A stretch of DNA of 64,000 nucleotides. It comes from Rhodococcus sp. G-MC3 (GTDB lineage Bacteria; Actinomycetota; Actinomycetes; Mycobacteriales; Mycobacteriaceae). Location of the stretch: contig NZ_JASISW010000001.1 in the NCBI RefSeq assembly GCF_030063335.1, positions 310,001 through 374,000 on the forward strand, written 5' to 3'. Below, in pieces: positions 31,930-40,348 of the stretch. The notes under the pieces were generated by a model. It saw only the letters and a program-made list of their open reading frames with translations, made no database searches and was not told where the DNA came from. Each line of letters starts with the position of its first letter. Within the stretch, counting starts at the first letter, position 1. Both the position numbers and the translations under genes were made by a program.

Positions 31930-31961
31930 GCAGGTGATACTACATGCAAACGATTCCCATT
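31930..31961 (-). promoter_or_regulatory. Candidate Zur box and promoter of rpmJ
   Basis: On the minus strand AATGGGAATCGTTTGCA (31945-31961) matches 13 of 17 positions of the actinobacterial Zur palindrome AATGAAAATCATTTTCA (consensus from memory). TAGTAT, a -10-like hexamer, follows immediately, seven bases before the rpmJ ATG, so a bound repressor would block RNA polymerase. Confidence 0.65.
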
Positions 31962-31973
31962 ACCAGTAACAGC

Positions 31974-32540
31974 TCAGGCGCTGACGAGCTCATTGGAAGC
32001 CTTGACGAGTTCTTCGACGACGGTGGAGATCTGAGCCGACACTTCGGAGTTCTCGCGCGGGTGCGCAGAGCCGAACTTGTCGATGGTGCCGCCGATGGAG
32101 AGCACCACATCCTCGAGCACGTTGCCGCCGGCGATGCCGACAGCTTTGCGAGTGTCGTCGTGTGCCCACTTCGCACCGTTGCCACTCGGCGACGCGCTGA
32201 TGACTGCGACGGGCTTGTTGCGCACGGCGCCTGCGCCGTAGGGGCGCGACAGCCAGTCGATGGCGTTCTTCAGGACGGCGGGAATCGTGCCGTTGTATTC
32301 GGGCGTGACGAGCAGGAAAGCGGTCGCCTTCTCGGCTTCGGCGCGCAAGTCGAGTGCAGCTGCCGGAACCTTTCCGTCGACATCGATGTCCTCGTTGTAG
32401 AACGGAACGTCGGCGAGCGCTCCATAGACGACTGCGGCAGCACCCTCGGGAGCGAGCGATACAGCAGTCTCGGCGATCTGCTTGTTGACGGAGTCGGCGC
32501 GGAGGCTTCCGACCAGGACCAGAACGTGTGCTTGCGACAT
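31974..32540 (-). CDS. NADPH-dependent FMN reductase family protein
   Basis: A 188-residue flavodoxin-fold reductase. GSLRADSVNKQIAE is the FMN phosphate loop and TPEYNGTIPAVLKNAIDWLSR the flavin-contact signature of the FMN_red family, which includes quinone and azo-reductases. It would use NAD(P)H to reduce flavin, quinones or chromate-like oxidants. ATG at 32540 has AAGGAA upstream. It is divergent from a TetR-type regulator, which probably controls it through the palindrome between them. Confidence 0.85.
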   Translation of the reverse strand: MSQAHVLVLVGSLRADSVNKQIAETAVSLAPEGAAAVVYGALADVPFYNEDIDVDGKVPAAALDLRAEAEKATAFLLVTPEYNGTIPAVLKNAIDWLSRPYGAGAVRNKPVAVISASPSGNGAKWAHDDTRKAVGIAGGNVLEDVVLSIGGTIDKFGSAHPRENSEVSAQISTVVEELVKASNELVSA

Positions 32541-32601
32541 AACCAATATTCCTTCGGGTTCGAATGACAGTCGGTGTTCGACCAATTCCTACCATCTAAA
32601 C

Positions 32602-32613
32602 GGACCGCGGTCC
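32602..32613. promoter_or_regulatory. Palindromic operator candidate between FMN reductase and TetR genes
   Basis: Perfect 12-base palindrome GGACCGCGGTCC, 62 bases before the reductase start and 33 before the regulator start, the normal place for autoregulatory TetR binding. Confidence 0.55.
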
Positions 32614-32645
32614 ACATCTGTTCCCGAGCGGGTACTGTAACCGTT

Positions 32646-33239
32646 GTGCCCGACTTCATGCTGCCCATCGTCGGCGAGGAGACCGAGCGATGTGACGCAG
32701 CTCGCAATCGCCGCCTCTTACTGGACGCGGCATCGGAACTGGTTGCGACCATCGGAGCCGACGCCGTCACAATGGATGGCCTCGCGTCCAAAGCCGGAGT
32801 GGGCAAAGGCACCGTGTTTCGACGGTTCGGAAGCCGCTCCGGGTTGATGCAGGCACTGTTGGATCACACGGAGAAAGAGCTGCAGCAGAGGTTCCTTTTC
32901 GGTCCCCCTCCGATGGGCCCAGGGGCAGATCCGATCGACAGGCTCGTCGCGTTCGGCCGCGCACGCCTGGATCTGGTCGAGGTGCAAGGTGAAGTGATGC
33001 GTGCCGCGGAGACATCGGCCGAGCTCCGGTACTCAGCACCGGCACACATGGTGAGCTACACCCACGTCCTCACCCTGCTGAGGGCGGCACATGTCACCGG
33101 CGATCTGGAGCTCCTCGCCTTTGGGCTTCTCATCCCTCTCGAAGCCACATTGGTACTGCACCAATTCCGCAATCTGAACATGTCCATGCAGCGCCTGGCC
33201 GACGGCTGGGAAGACCTGGTACGCAGGGCCACTCGGTGA
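32646..33239 (+). CDS. TetR family transcriptional regulator
   Basis: A 197-residue regulator. The N-terminal helix-turn-helix is typical: RRLLLDAASELVA, then MDGLASKAGVGKGTVFRRFGSRSGLMQALLD. The C-terminal ligand domain is unremarkable and the inducer unknown. GTG at 32646 lies seven bases after TACTGT, which suggests a leaderless transcript; an ATG 12 bases later is also possible. It faces the FMN reductase gene, its likely target along with itself. Confidence 0.87.
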   Translation: MPDFMLPIVGEETERCDAARNRRLLLDAASELVATIGADAVTMDGLASKAGVGKGTVFRRFGSRSGLMQALLDHTEKELQQRFLFGPPPMGPGADPIDRLVAFGRARLDLVEVQGEVMRAAETSAELRYSAPAHMVSYTHVLTLLRAAHVTGDLELLAFGLLIPLEATLVLHQFRNLNMSMQRLADGWEDLVRRATR

Positions 33240-33280
33240 CCGGTGACCAACCCGTAATACAGGGCTGCACAGGGAGAAAG

Positions 33281-34045
33281 CTAGAGCATTCGCTGGACGG
33301 CAAGCGCTGCTCGATGAAGTTCCGCTCCGTAGGACGGACCGTGGCCAGCTGCATGCACAGCCAGCGGGTGGAGTTGGTGGAGCGGAATCCTCTTCTCCCA
33401 TCCCCCGCGCAACGGGCACTCGGAGTGATATCCGTCGACTATGTCCGAGAGCAACGGACATCCGAACAATGCGAGCATCGCGAGGTCTGTTTCCCGATGG
33501 CCGCCGTGGGCTGCAGGGTCGATCATCACCACGCCTGCATCCGTCCACACCACATTGCCCGTCCAGAGATCGCCGTGTAGCCGCGCGGGTGGATCGTCGT
33601 CGTCGAATGCGCCGCCGGCCACGTCGGCGCAGACACGCTCGACGACTGCCGCGTCGGATTCCGAGAGGTTCCCGACCTCGACCGCGACCCGCACGTACGG
33701 CAGCACACGCTCGGTCACGTAGAACGCACCCCAAGACGGATGTACGACGCTCGACATCGGCCGCGCACCGATGAAGATCTGACCAACGAATCCTTCTGGT
33801 GGACAACCGAATCCAGGAGCACCTGACCGGTGGACCTCGGCGAGTTGCGCTCCGAACAGACGAGCGGCATCGGGACGCGGCGCCGAAGGAACGAGGCGAG
33901 CGAGATCGATGTGCGTCGGCCCGACGCTTCGAACGTCGACGACAGTGGCCCCACCTTCTCGCAGCCACCGCAGACCTGCAGCCTCGGCCGCGAAAAAATC
34001 CGGATGCGCGCTCGCATCGGTTTTGGAATACGTATCTGCTGGCAT
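33281..34045 (-). CDS. Fructosamine kinase family protein
   Basis: A 254-residue protein of the fructosamine/ketosamine-3-kinase family. The kinase catalytic loop is ARLHGDLWTGNVVWTD (about residues 167-182) followed by VMIDPAAHGGHRETDLAML, the metal-binding Asp and family motif. These enzymes phosphorylate Amadori products on glycated proteins or free ketosamines, allowing their breakdown. ATG at 34045 is chosen; a far longer open frame upstream is antisense to nadE and unsupported. It starts divergently 57 bases from nadE. Confidence 0.85.
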   Translation of the reverse strand: MPADTYSKTDASAHPDFFAAEAAGLRWLREGGATVVDVRSVGPTHIDLARLVPSAPRPDAARLFGAQLAEVHRSGAPGFGCPPEGFVGQIFIGARPMSSVVHPSWGAFYVTERVLPYVRVAVEVGNLSESDAAVVERVCADVAGGAFDDDDPPARLHGDLWTGNVVWTDAGVVMIDPAAHGGHRETDLAMLALFGCPLLSDIVDGYHSECPLRGGWEKRIPLHQLHPLAVHAAGHGPSYGAELHRAALAVQRML

Positions 34046-34102
34046 CCCCTGCGACCCTACCGCTCGCGGGTATTTGCGCAGGCCCCCACCTAGAATGGCC
34101 GA

Positions 34103-34942
34103 ATGGCATTTCTTCGTTCGGAGTTGCGCACTCGTATACAGCGCGAACTGGCTGTCCAGTCCACCCTCGATCCGGCGACCGAGATCACGCGACGGGTCGA
34201 GTTCCTCAAACGCTATCTTCGCGCCACCCCGGCGAAGGGCTTCGTGCTCGGCATCAGCGGCGGCCAGGACAGCACCCTCACCGGAAAACTCTGCCAACGA
34301 GCAGCCGAGGAACTTCGCGCAGAAGGCGCGGAGGCACAGTTTCTCGCAGTACGACTCCCCTACGGCGTCCAGGCCGACGAGGACGACGCCACAGTTTCGC
34401 TCGGGTTCATCGCCCCCGACAGGACGGTGACCGTCAACATCAAAGGCGCCTCGGACGCTGCCGCAGCAGCAACGGCCGATGCCCTCGGAGCCAGTGAAAT
34501 CCGAGACTTCGTGCGCGGCAACATCAAAGCACGCCAACGGATGGTCGCGCAGTATGCACTGGCGGGTGAGCTCGGCTACGTCGTGGTCGGAACGGATCAC
34601 GCAGCCGAAGCGATCACCGGCTTCTTCACCAAGTTCGGCGACGGTGGAGTGGACATCACGCCACTCACCGGGCTGACAAAGCGTCAAGGCGCGGCTCTGC
34701 TGCGTGAACTCGGTGCACCTGAGAGCACCTGGAAGAAGGTACCGACGGCCGATCTGGAGGACGACCGCCCAGCACTTCCCGACGAGGAGGCACTCGGCGT
34801 GACCTACTCGCAGGTCGACGATTATCTGGAAGGCAAGGACGTCACCGACGAGGTAGCGGAGAAGCTCGAACGAATGTTCCTCGACACTCGGCACAAACGC
34901 GCAGTTCCCGTCACACCGTTCGACGAATGGTGGACAAGCTGA
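34103..34942 (+). CDS. nadE: Ammonia-dependent NAD synthetase
   Basis: Converts nicotinate adenine dinucleotide to NAD+ using ATP and ammonia. The 279-residue length and absence of a glutaminase domain mark the E. coli-type enzyme. Motifs: [16 protein letters not shown] (ATP pyrophosphatase loop, about 49-64), [35 protein letters not shown] and [14 protein letters not shown] at the C-terminus. Mycobacteria use a long glutamine-dependent NadE, so this short form may be an additional or alternative copy (inference). A three-unit tandem repeat begins at the stop codon. Confidence 0.93.
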   Translation: MAFLRSELRTRIQRELAVQSTLDPATEITRRVEFLKRYLRATPAKGFVLGISGGQDSTLTGKLCQRAAEELRAEGAEAQFLAVRLPYGVQADEDDATVSLGFIAPDRTVTVNIKGASDAAAAATADALGASEIRDFVRGNIKARQRMVAQYALAGELGYVVVGTDHAAEAITGFFTKFGDGGVDITPLTGLTKRQGAALLRELGAPESTWKKVPTADLEDDRPALPDEEALGVTYSQVDDYLEGKDVTDEVAEKLERMFLDTRHKRAVPVTPFDEWWTS

Positions 34943-34991
34943 AACCGAGACTGCAGCAAAACCGAAACTGCAGCAAAACTGAAACTGCAGC
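34941..34991. repeat. 17-bp tandem repeat (3 units) at the nadE 3' end
   Basis: Three adjacent units of the form (G/A)AAAC(C/T)GA(G/A)ACTGCAGC. The first overlaps the nadE stop codon. A GCTGAGC-GGGC-GCTCAGC hairpin (34996-35013) follows, overlapping the convergent moaD end. Confidence 0.9.
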
Positions 34992-35008
34992 AGGAGCTGA
35001 GCGGGCGC

Positions 35009-35251
35009 TCAGCCCCCGGCGAACGGCGGCAGGATGTCAACCCTGTCGCCGAACGTCTCGCTCAAATCGCGAGTGAGTTCGTCGCCGATGAGGTACGCCG
35101 ACACGCGAAGCACGTCGGCCAGGGCATCGCCGTGGCGCGCCAACACCGCGTCCTTCAGCACCGCCAACTCCGAGCCTTCGGGTAGGTCGAATGTTTCCTT
35201 GGCACAACCGGATGCGTCGGCTGCGCCGGCAAAATAGCGAACCTCAACCAC
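35009..35251 (-). CDS. moaD: Molybdopterin synthase small subunit MoaD
   Basis: An 80-residue ubiquitin-like sulfur carrier. It begins [14 protein letters not shown] and ends DILPPFAGG; the terminal Gly-Gly is adenylated and thiocarboxylated to carry sulfur into molybdopterin. GTG at 35251 overlaps the moaA end by eight bases, so it is translated with moaA. The longer open frame upstream is inside moaA. Its partner MoaE is encoded in the divergent half of the cluster. Confidence 0.92.
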   Translation of the reverse strand: MVEVRYFAGAADASGCAKETFDLPEGSELAVLKDAVLARHGDALADVLRVSAYLIGDELTRDLSETFGDRVDILPPFAGG

Positions 35252-36314
35252 CGATGGCTCCCATACTCCTCGCAGGCGGAACGAAGTCTGCCGCGTCGAT
35301 GCCGTGCCCGGCCCATTTGTTCCACATTGCGCCCCGCCACAGCTGCGCCAGTTCCTCGTCGGACGCACCTCCGCGCAATGCAGCACGCAAGTCGACTTCG
35401 TCGTCGCTGAACAGGCAGGACCGAACCGTGCCTTCGGCGGTCAGCCGCGTCCGGTCGCAGTCGGAGCAGAACGATCTCGTGACGGAGGCAATGATCCCGA
35501 CGGTCGCGGAGCTCCCATCGACAGCCCACTCCTCGGCAGGGGCCGAGGGGTCTTCCCTGCCGATTTCACGCAGATCGAACCGGGTGGACAGAACGTCCAG
35601 CAAATTTTGTGCATCGAGCATGTTCGATCGCGCCCATTCTTGATCCGCATCGAGCGGCATCTGCTCGATGAATCGCAACGCGACACCTTCCTCCAGACAC
35701 CATTGCAGGAGATCTGCGGCCCCGTGAAGGGTCTCGGGCATCAGAACGGCGTTGATCTTGACCGGCCTCAAACCCGCGCGGGCGGCAGCGCGGATACCCG
35801 CCAGTACCGACGGCAACCGATCGCGTCTGGTCAGCTCGGCGAAGTGTGCACGATCGATCGAATCGAGCGACACATTGACTCGGGTGAGCCCCGCGGCGAC
35901 CAGTTTGTCGACGCGGTGCTCGAGACCCACGGCATTGGTGGTCATCGCCAACGGAATTCCCGGTACTCGCTGCGAGCAATGTTCCAGGATGTCGACGAGG
36001 TCGGCCCGCATCAGCGGCTCGCCACCGGTGAAGCGAACTTCCTCGACCCCGAGTCGATGTACAGCGACGGCTACGACTCGCCCGATTTCTTCCGGCGTCA
36101 GGAGATCCTGGGCCGGGATGGCGGGAAGTCCTTCCTCCGGCATGCAGTAGGTGCACCGCAGAGAACATTTCTCGGTTATGGATACACGCAGGTCACGCGC
36201 CACTCGCCCGAACCGGTCGATGAGGACCGGCACATCGGGGCGGTCGGCGACGGAGAAGCCCCGTACCCGGTTTACCGAGGGGATGCCCAGCCCCACGACA
36301 CTCTCGACTGACAC
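35244..36314 (-). CDS. moaA: GTP 3',8-cyclase MoaA (radical SAM)
   Basis: First step of molybdenum-cofactor synthesis, turning GTP into the cyclic precursor of cPMP. The 356-residue protein has the radical-SAM cluster CSLRCTYC (CX3CX2C) near residue 45-55, FTGGEPLMR, and the C-terminal second cluster [18 protein letters not shown] (CX2CX13C), ending with the functional Gly-Gly GAIGG. GTG at 36314 is preceded by AAGGAGGG and is clearly preferred over the long upstream frame. It is divergent from moeA. Confidence 0.95.
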   Translation of the reverse strand: MSVESVVGLGIPSVNRVRGFSVADRPDVPVLIDRFGRVARDLRVSITEKCSLRCTYCMPEEGLPAIPAQDLLTPEEIGRVVAVAVHRLGVEEVRFTGGEPLMRADLVDILEHCSQRVPGIPLAMTTNAVGLEHRVDKLVAAGLTRVNVSLDSIDRAHFAELTRRDRLPSVLAGIRAAARAGLRPVKINAVLMPETLHGAADLLQWCLEEGVALRFIEQMPLDADQEWARSNMLDAQNLLDVLSTRFDLREIGREDPSAPAEEWAVDGSSATVGIIASVTRSFCSDCDRTRLTAEGTVRSCLFSDDEVDLRAALRGGASDEELAQLWRGAMWNKWAGHGIDAADFVPPARSMGAIGG

Positions 36315-36468
36315 TGACCCTCCTTTTCGACATCGGTGTTCAGCACTGCTTCCATGCACACGCTTGGTCGTATGCACAACACCGAGCCTTGTTCCAGTAT
36401 GCCGCTCATGGGAAATTTCGTACGATCCGCCGAACCTTCGACAGCCACGGCCCGCATAGGATCGTGAC

Positions 36469-37743
36469 ATGACGAGCCGCACCACAGGGCCGATTCGCAC
36501 AACAGGGCCAGACCGAGACGCCCGCGGTGAATCGGCGTTCGAACCGACCGCAGACCGGCCCGTACCGGCCTCTGTCGAAGAGCACATCGACCACGTCCGA
36601 CGGCTCCTGGACGCCTTGCGGACTCGCCCATCGGACACCGTGAGCGTTGCCGAGGCCTTGGGCCGCATTCCGACGTCGGACGTTGCGTCGCCGGTCGACC
36701 TTCCGCTGTTTCGGAACTCACAGATGGACGGCTACGCCGTCCGTGCAGTAGATGTCGCTGCTGTGCCGGTCAGCCTCCGTGTCGCTGGAACGATCGCGGC
36801 GGGGCCGTCCGACACGATTGTCGTCGAGCCCGGCACCGCGGTGAAAATCATGACCGGGGCTCCGGTTCCGGAGCAGGCCGACGCCATAGTGCCCGTCGAG
36901 AACACCGTCGCCGAGGGCGACTTCGTGACGATATCGATGTCGCGCGCCGCTGGAGAATATATTCGCGAGCAGGGCAGTGATGTCACCGCGGGCACCGTTC
37001 TCGTCCGTTCGGGGCAGACCCTGGAACCGCGCCACATTGCCGTGCTCGCTGCAGTCGGGCTCTCGCACATCGAGGTTCGCAGTCGGCCGAAGGTCGCCGT
37101 GATCACTACCGGTGCCGAGCTGGTCGATGCCGGATCTCCACTGCGACCAGGGCAGATCTTCGACTCCAACGGTGTGACTCTGGCCGCACACCTGCGCGCA
37201 AATGGTGCCGACGTGGTTGCGGTGCATCGCAGCTCCGACGTGCCGGAGGACTTTCGCCGAATACTGTTCCTCGCGACCTCGAAAGCTGAGCTCGTCATCA
37301 CATCGGGTGGGGTTTCGATGGGCGACTTCGAAGTGGTCAAGGACGTGTTGGCTACCCTCGGTGGGCAATTCGGTTCGGTTCGAATGCAACCCGGCGGGCC
37401 CCAGGGCACCGCGGTGGTCGACGGCGTTCCGGTGCTGAGCTTTCCCGGCAATCCGGTGAGTACCGTGGTGTCGTTCCTGATGTTCGCGCGCGCTGTCATT
37501 CGCGAGTCGGCGGGACTCCCTCCGATAAGCGTCCGTTCTGTGCCGCTGGCACATTCGATCACCTCGATTTCAGGAAAACGGCAACTTCTTCGCGGCAAAG
37601 TCGAAGAAGACGGCGTCACGTTGATCGCGGGACCGGGATCGCATCTCGTCGCGGCGATGGCCTGGGCCGATGTGCTCGTCGACATCCCCGCCGATACCAT
37701 CGAGCTGGCCGCCGGTACCAACGTCCGGGTTATCCCACTGTGA
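36469..37743 (+). CDS. moeA: Molybdopterin molybdenumtransferase MoeA
   Basis: Inserts molybdate into adenylated molybdopterin; 424 residues. Motifs: [61 protein letters not shown] and [17 protein letters not shown] at 36469 lies six bases after TAGGAT, suggesting a leaderless mRNA. The first 15 residues contain an [12 protein letters not shown] duplication encoded by an 18-bp tandem repeat, in a region without structure. The stop overlaps the next gene start (GTGA). Confidence 0.94.
   Translation: MTSRTTGPIRTTGPDRDARGESAFEPTADRPVPASVEEHIDHVRRLLDALRTRPSDTVSVAEALGRIPTSDVASPVDLPLFRNSQMDGYAVRAVDVAAVPVSLRVAGTIAAGPSDTIVVEPGTAVKIMTGAPVPEQADAIVPVENTVAEGDFVTISMSRAAGEYIREQGSDVTAGTVLVRSGQTLEPRHIAVLAAVGLSHIEVRSRPKVAVITTGAELVDAGSPLRPGQIFDSNGVTLAAHLRANGADVVAVHRSSDVPEDFRRILFLATSKAELVITSGGVSMGDFEVVKDVLATLGGQFGSVRMQPGGPQGTAVVDGVPVLSFPGNPVSTVVSFLMFARAVIRESAGLPPISVRSVPLAHSITSISGKRQLLRGKVEEDGVTLIAGPGSHLVAAMAWADVLVDIPADTIELAAGTNVRVIPL
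36478..36513. repeat. 18-bp tandem duplication (2 copies) at the moeA N-terminus
   Basis: Two adjacent 18-bp units with the shared core CGCAC(C/A)ACAGGGCC, encoding RTTGPI and RTTGPD. Only 13 of 18 positions are identical, so it is an older copy than others. Confidence 0.7.
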
Positions 37744-38768
37744 ACGGCCATCACTTGTCGACGAATTCAAATTTCTCGCACCTCGATGCCGAAGGTCGCG
37801 CCCGGATGGTCGATGTCTCCCACAAGGCCGACACGGCTCGAATTGCGGTCGCTGCAGGTGAATTGGAGACCACCCCCGAGGTCGTCGCACTCGTTCGAGC
37901 CGACGGGATGCCGAAGGCGGACGTGCTCGCAACGGCGCGAATCGCTGGAATCTCGGGTGCGAAGAGGACATCGGAACTCATCCCGCTGTGCCATCAATTG
38001 GCGCTGTCCAAGGTGGACGTCGTATTCGGATTCACCGAGACCACGATCACCGTCGAAGCCACCGCGAAGACGACCGGCCCCACCGGCGTCGAGATGGAAG
38101 CCCTCACGGCCGTCGCCATCGCCGGCCTCACGTTGCACGACATGGTCAAAGCCGTGGACCCCGCTGCAACGATGAACGGCGTACGACTCATCAGCAAGGA
38201 GGGCGGTAAACGTGGCCGGTGGTCACGTGACGGCGTACCAGCACCTCTGGGTCCACAACTGGAGGCCAGGTCCGCCGTGGTGCTGGTCGCATCCACCGGC
38301 GGCGCGCGCGGTACCCGAGAGGACACAACCGGGCCCGTGATCGCCGCATGGTTGACGGACCGCGGCTTCTCGGTGCGCGGTCCCTTGGTGTTCGCCGACG
38401 CGGACATCGCGACAGGATTGGACGATGCCCTCACCGGCGGGCCGGCTCTCGTGATCAGCACCGGAGGTACCGGCGTGTCCCCGACCGATGCGACGCCGGA
38501 AGCGACGCGGGTCGTACTCGACCGCGAACTACCGGGCGTTGCCGATGCAATCCGGCTCAAGGGAACCGAAGTGACTCCGCACGCGACACTGAGCCGTGGC
38601 CTGACGGGAGTCTCAGGTCGCACCGTGGTCGTCAACCTGCCCGGTTCCCCAGGAGGGGTGAAAGATGGTCTCGCAGTGCTCGGACCAATTCTGGATCATC
38701 TTCTCGCGCAGGTCGCCGGACACGGTCTTCACGACCCCGATGTCCAGGATGCCGGCGAACGGAAGTGA
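37740..38768 (+). CDS. moaCB: Bifunctional MoaC-MoaB fusion
   Basis: One 342-residue chain with two enzymes. Residues about 1-158 are MoaC (cyclic pyranopterin monophosphate synthase): MVDVSHKADTAR, IPLCHQLALSKVDV, GVEMEALTAVAIAGLTLHDMVK. Residues about 178-325 are a MoaB/MogA-type molybdopterin adenylyltransferase: VISTGGTGVSPTDATPEAT and NLPGSPGGVKD. Fusion lets the second and a late step of cofactor synthesis be made in equal amounts; such fusions are known in actinobacteria. GTG start overlaps the moeA stop, and its stop overlaps the moaE start. Confidence 0.93.
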   Translation: MNGHHLSTNSNFSHLDAEGRARMVDVSHKADTARIAVAAGELETTPEVVALVRADGMPKADVLATARIAGISGAKRTSELIPLCHQLALSKVDVVFGFTETTITVEATAKTTGPTGVEMEALTAVAIAGLTLHDMVKAVDPAATMNGVRLISKEGGKRGRWSRDGVPAPLGPQLEARSAVVLVASTGGARGTREDTTGPVIAAWLTDRGFSVRGPLVFADADIATGLDDALTGGPALVISTGGTGVSPTDATPEATRVVLDRELPGVADAIRLKGTEVTPHATLSRGLTGVSGRTVVVNLPGSPGGVKDGLAVLGPILDHLLAQVAGHGLHDPDVQDAGERK

Positions 38769-39190
38769 CCAAAAACATGACAGAACTGCTCGCACAGATT
38801 TCCGGTGAGCCACTCGACAGTGCGGTGGTCGAGAGCGCCGTGGCAGGCCCCGAGCACGGAGCTGTCGTGGTGTTCTCCGGAGTCGTTCGTAATCACGATG
38901 GCGGACAATCGGTGTCCGCACTGGAATATCAGGCTCATCCCGACGCCGAGCGCTTTCTCGCCGCGTGCTGTGCCGAAGTCGCGGCGGAGTCGGGACTTCC
39001 AGTCGCAGCGATCCACCGAGTCGGCGAATTGGTCGTCGGAGACATCGCGTTGGTCGCGGCAGTGGCATCGCCGCACCGCGCCGAGGCGTTCGCCACGTGT
39101 GCTGCGCTCGTCGAACGCATCAAGGCCGAAGTGCCGATCTGGAAGCGCCAGCACTTCGCGGCCGGCACATCGGAGTGGGTCGGGTTGTAG
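38765..39190 (+). CDS. moaE: Molybdopterin synthase catalytic subunit MoaE
   Basis: Large subunit of molybdopterin synthase, adding two sulfurs from MoaD thiocarboxylate to cPMP; 141 residues. Motifs: AVVVFSGVVRNHDGG, LEYQAHPDAERF, AIHRVGELVVGDIALVAAV, HRAEAFATCAALVERIKAEVPIWKRQ with the conserved lysines. GTG at 38765 overlaps the moaCB stop by four bases; an ATG 12 bases later is an alternative. Just after the stop the opposite strand carries a remnant of a methyltransferase gene. Confidence 0.93.
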   Translation: MTKNMTELLAQISGEPLDSAVVESAVAGPEHGAVVVFSGVVRNHDGGQSVSALEYQAHPDAERFLAACCAEVAAESGLPVAAIHRVGELVVGDIALVAAVASPHRAEAFATCAALVERIKAEVPIWKRQHFAAGTSEWVGL

Positions 39191-39262
39191 AAGGACCGAA
39201 CCGCGCGGATTGCCACGGATCCCCAACCGCACCCGACGTCGACAAGCCACATTCCCGAGAGC
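39191..39262 (-). pseudogene. Remnant of a cyclopropane-synthase-type methyltransferase
   Basis: On the minus strand a short stretch reads MWLVDVGCGWGSVAIRA, the SAM-binding motif I of cyclopropane/mycolate methyltransferases. It resembles FLDVGCGWGS and GWGELAIRAA of the two intact genes at 48,887-51,486. Nothing of the rest of the gene is left: one side enters moaE, the other side shows no family sequence. It is most likely a decayed fragment; a chance match is less likely but possible. Confidence 0.45.
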
Positions 39263-39292
39263 CGAAACGTCTTCCAAGTCCCAGCAATATAT

Positions 39293-40336
39293 TTAGTTTT
39301 GCGAAACATATCGGTGGACGGGAAACATCGCAGTCCCATCGAGAGGATCTCCGGATCGACGGACACAGTCGAGTAGACGGACCTCGACCAATTCTTCATC
39401 GATGTCCGTGCCGATCAAGACAAGTCGGGTGCCGCGTTCGTCCTCGGCACGCCAGTCCGTCTGCTCAATCCTGATGTGCCTGCCGACCGTGTTCAGCAGG
39501 TATTTGCCCATGTAACCTTCCGCCCCGAAGTAGACGATTCCTTTGATTCGATACACGTCACCGGAAGGATTCTCCAGCATCTCGACGAACCGCCGCGGAT
39601 CGATTGGTTCGACTGTTTCGAAGCTGGCGGTGCTGTAGCGGGCATGAAGATGTTGCGAGTGATCGTCGTCCTCGTACATGAGCTCGTCCAACGACAGTTG
39701 ACGTGCATGGCTCGGATCGTCGGCGCGTTCGGGGACCTCGAACAGCAACTCCGCGTCGACGCGGCCATGCTCGGTGGACAGAATGGGAACGTCGCCCACG
39801 ATGGACCGCACCGACGCAAGGGCATTTTCTCGCGCTTCGTCATCCAGTCGGTCCGTCTTGTTGAGAACCACCAGATCCGCCAGTCCCAGATGTTGGTCGA
39901 TCTCAGGGTGTGCGGACCGGGTCGTAGCGAACTCGACGGCGTCGACGAGACCCACCAGACCGCCGTAGGTGATGCGCGGATTATCACCCGCCAGCACCAT
40001 ACGGATCAGGTTTCGAGGTTCGGCGAGTCCGCTCGCTTCCACAACGATGACGTCCAGCCGAGACGAGCTGGTCGCGAGAGTGTCGAGCATCGCATCCATC
40101 TCACTCGCGTCGACGGCGCAGCACAGACAACCGTTCCCGAGCGAGACCATCGAATCGACCTGGCCGGCAACCATCATCGCGTCGATGTTGATGGACCCGA
40201 AATCGTTGACCACGACGCCGATCCGGATTCCGCGGTTGTTCCGGAGCAGGTGGTTGAGGAGCGTCGTCTTGCCGGCGCCGAGAAAGCCCGACACCAGTAC
40301 GACGGGGATCTTTCGTAGTTCTCGCGTGCGCGCCAC
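39293..40336 (-). CDS. COG0523 (CobW/ZNG1-like) metal-chaperone GTPase
   Basis: A 347-residue G3E GTPase. GFLGAGKTTLLNHLLRNN is the P-loop, GNGCLCC the metal-binding CXCC motif, VVEASGLAEP the Walker-B-like region, and LNKTDRLD the guanine-specificity motif; the C-terminal CobW domain contains FGAEGYMGKYLL. Members deliver zinc or cobalt to client enzymes using GTP. GTG at 40336. It lies 12 bases after an amidase gene, a zinc enzyme that could be its client (inference). No corrin genes are nearby, so a cobalamin role is less likely. Confidence 0.87.
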   Translation of the reverse strand: MARTRELRKIPVVLVSGFLGAGKTTLLNHLLRNNRGIRIGVVVNDFGSINIDAMMVAGQVDSMVSLGNGCLCCAVDASEMDAMLDTLATSSSRLDVIVVEASGLAEPRNLIRMVLAGDNPRITYGGLVGLVDAVEFATTRSAHPEIDQHLGLADLVVLNKTDRLDDEARENALASVRSIVGDVPILSTEHGRVDAELLFEVPERADDPSHARQLSLDELMYEDDDHSQHLHARYSTASFETVEPIDPRRFVEMLENPSGDVYRIKGIVYFGAEGYMGKYLLNTVGRHIRIEQTDWRAEDERGTRLVLIGTDIDEELVEVRLLDCVRRSGDPLDGTAMFPVHRYVSQN

Positions 40337-40348
40337 GCAGCGAGGTTA

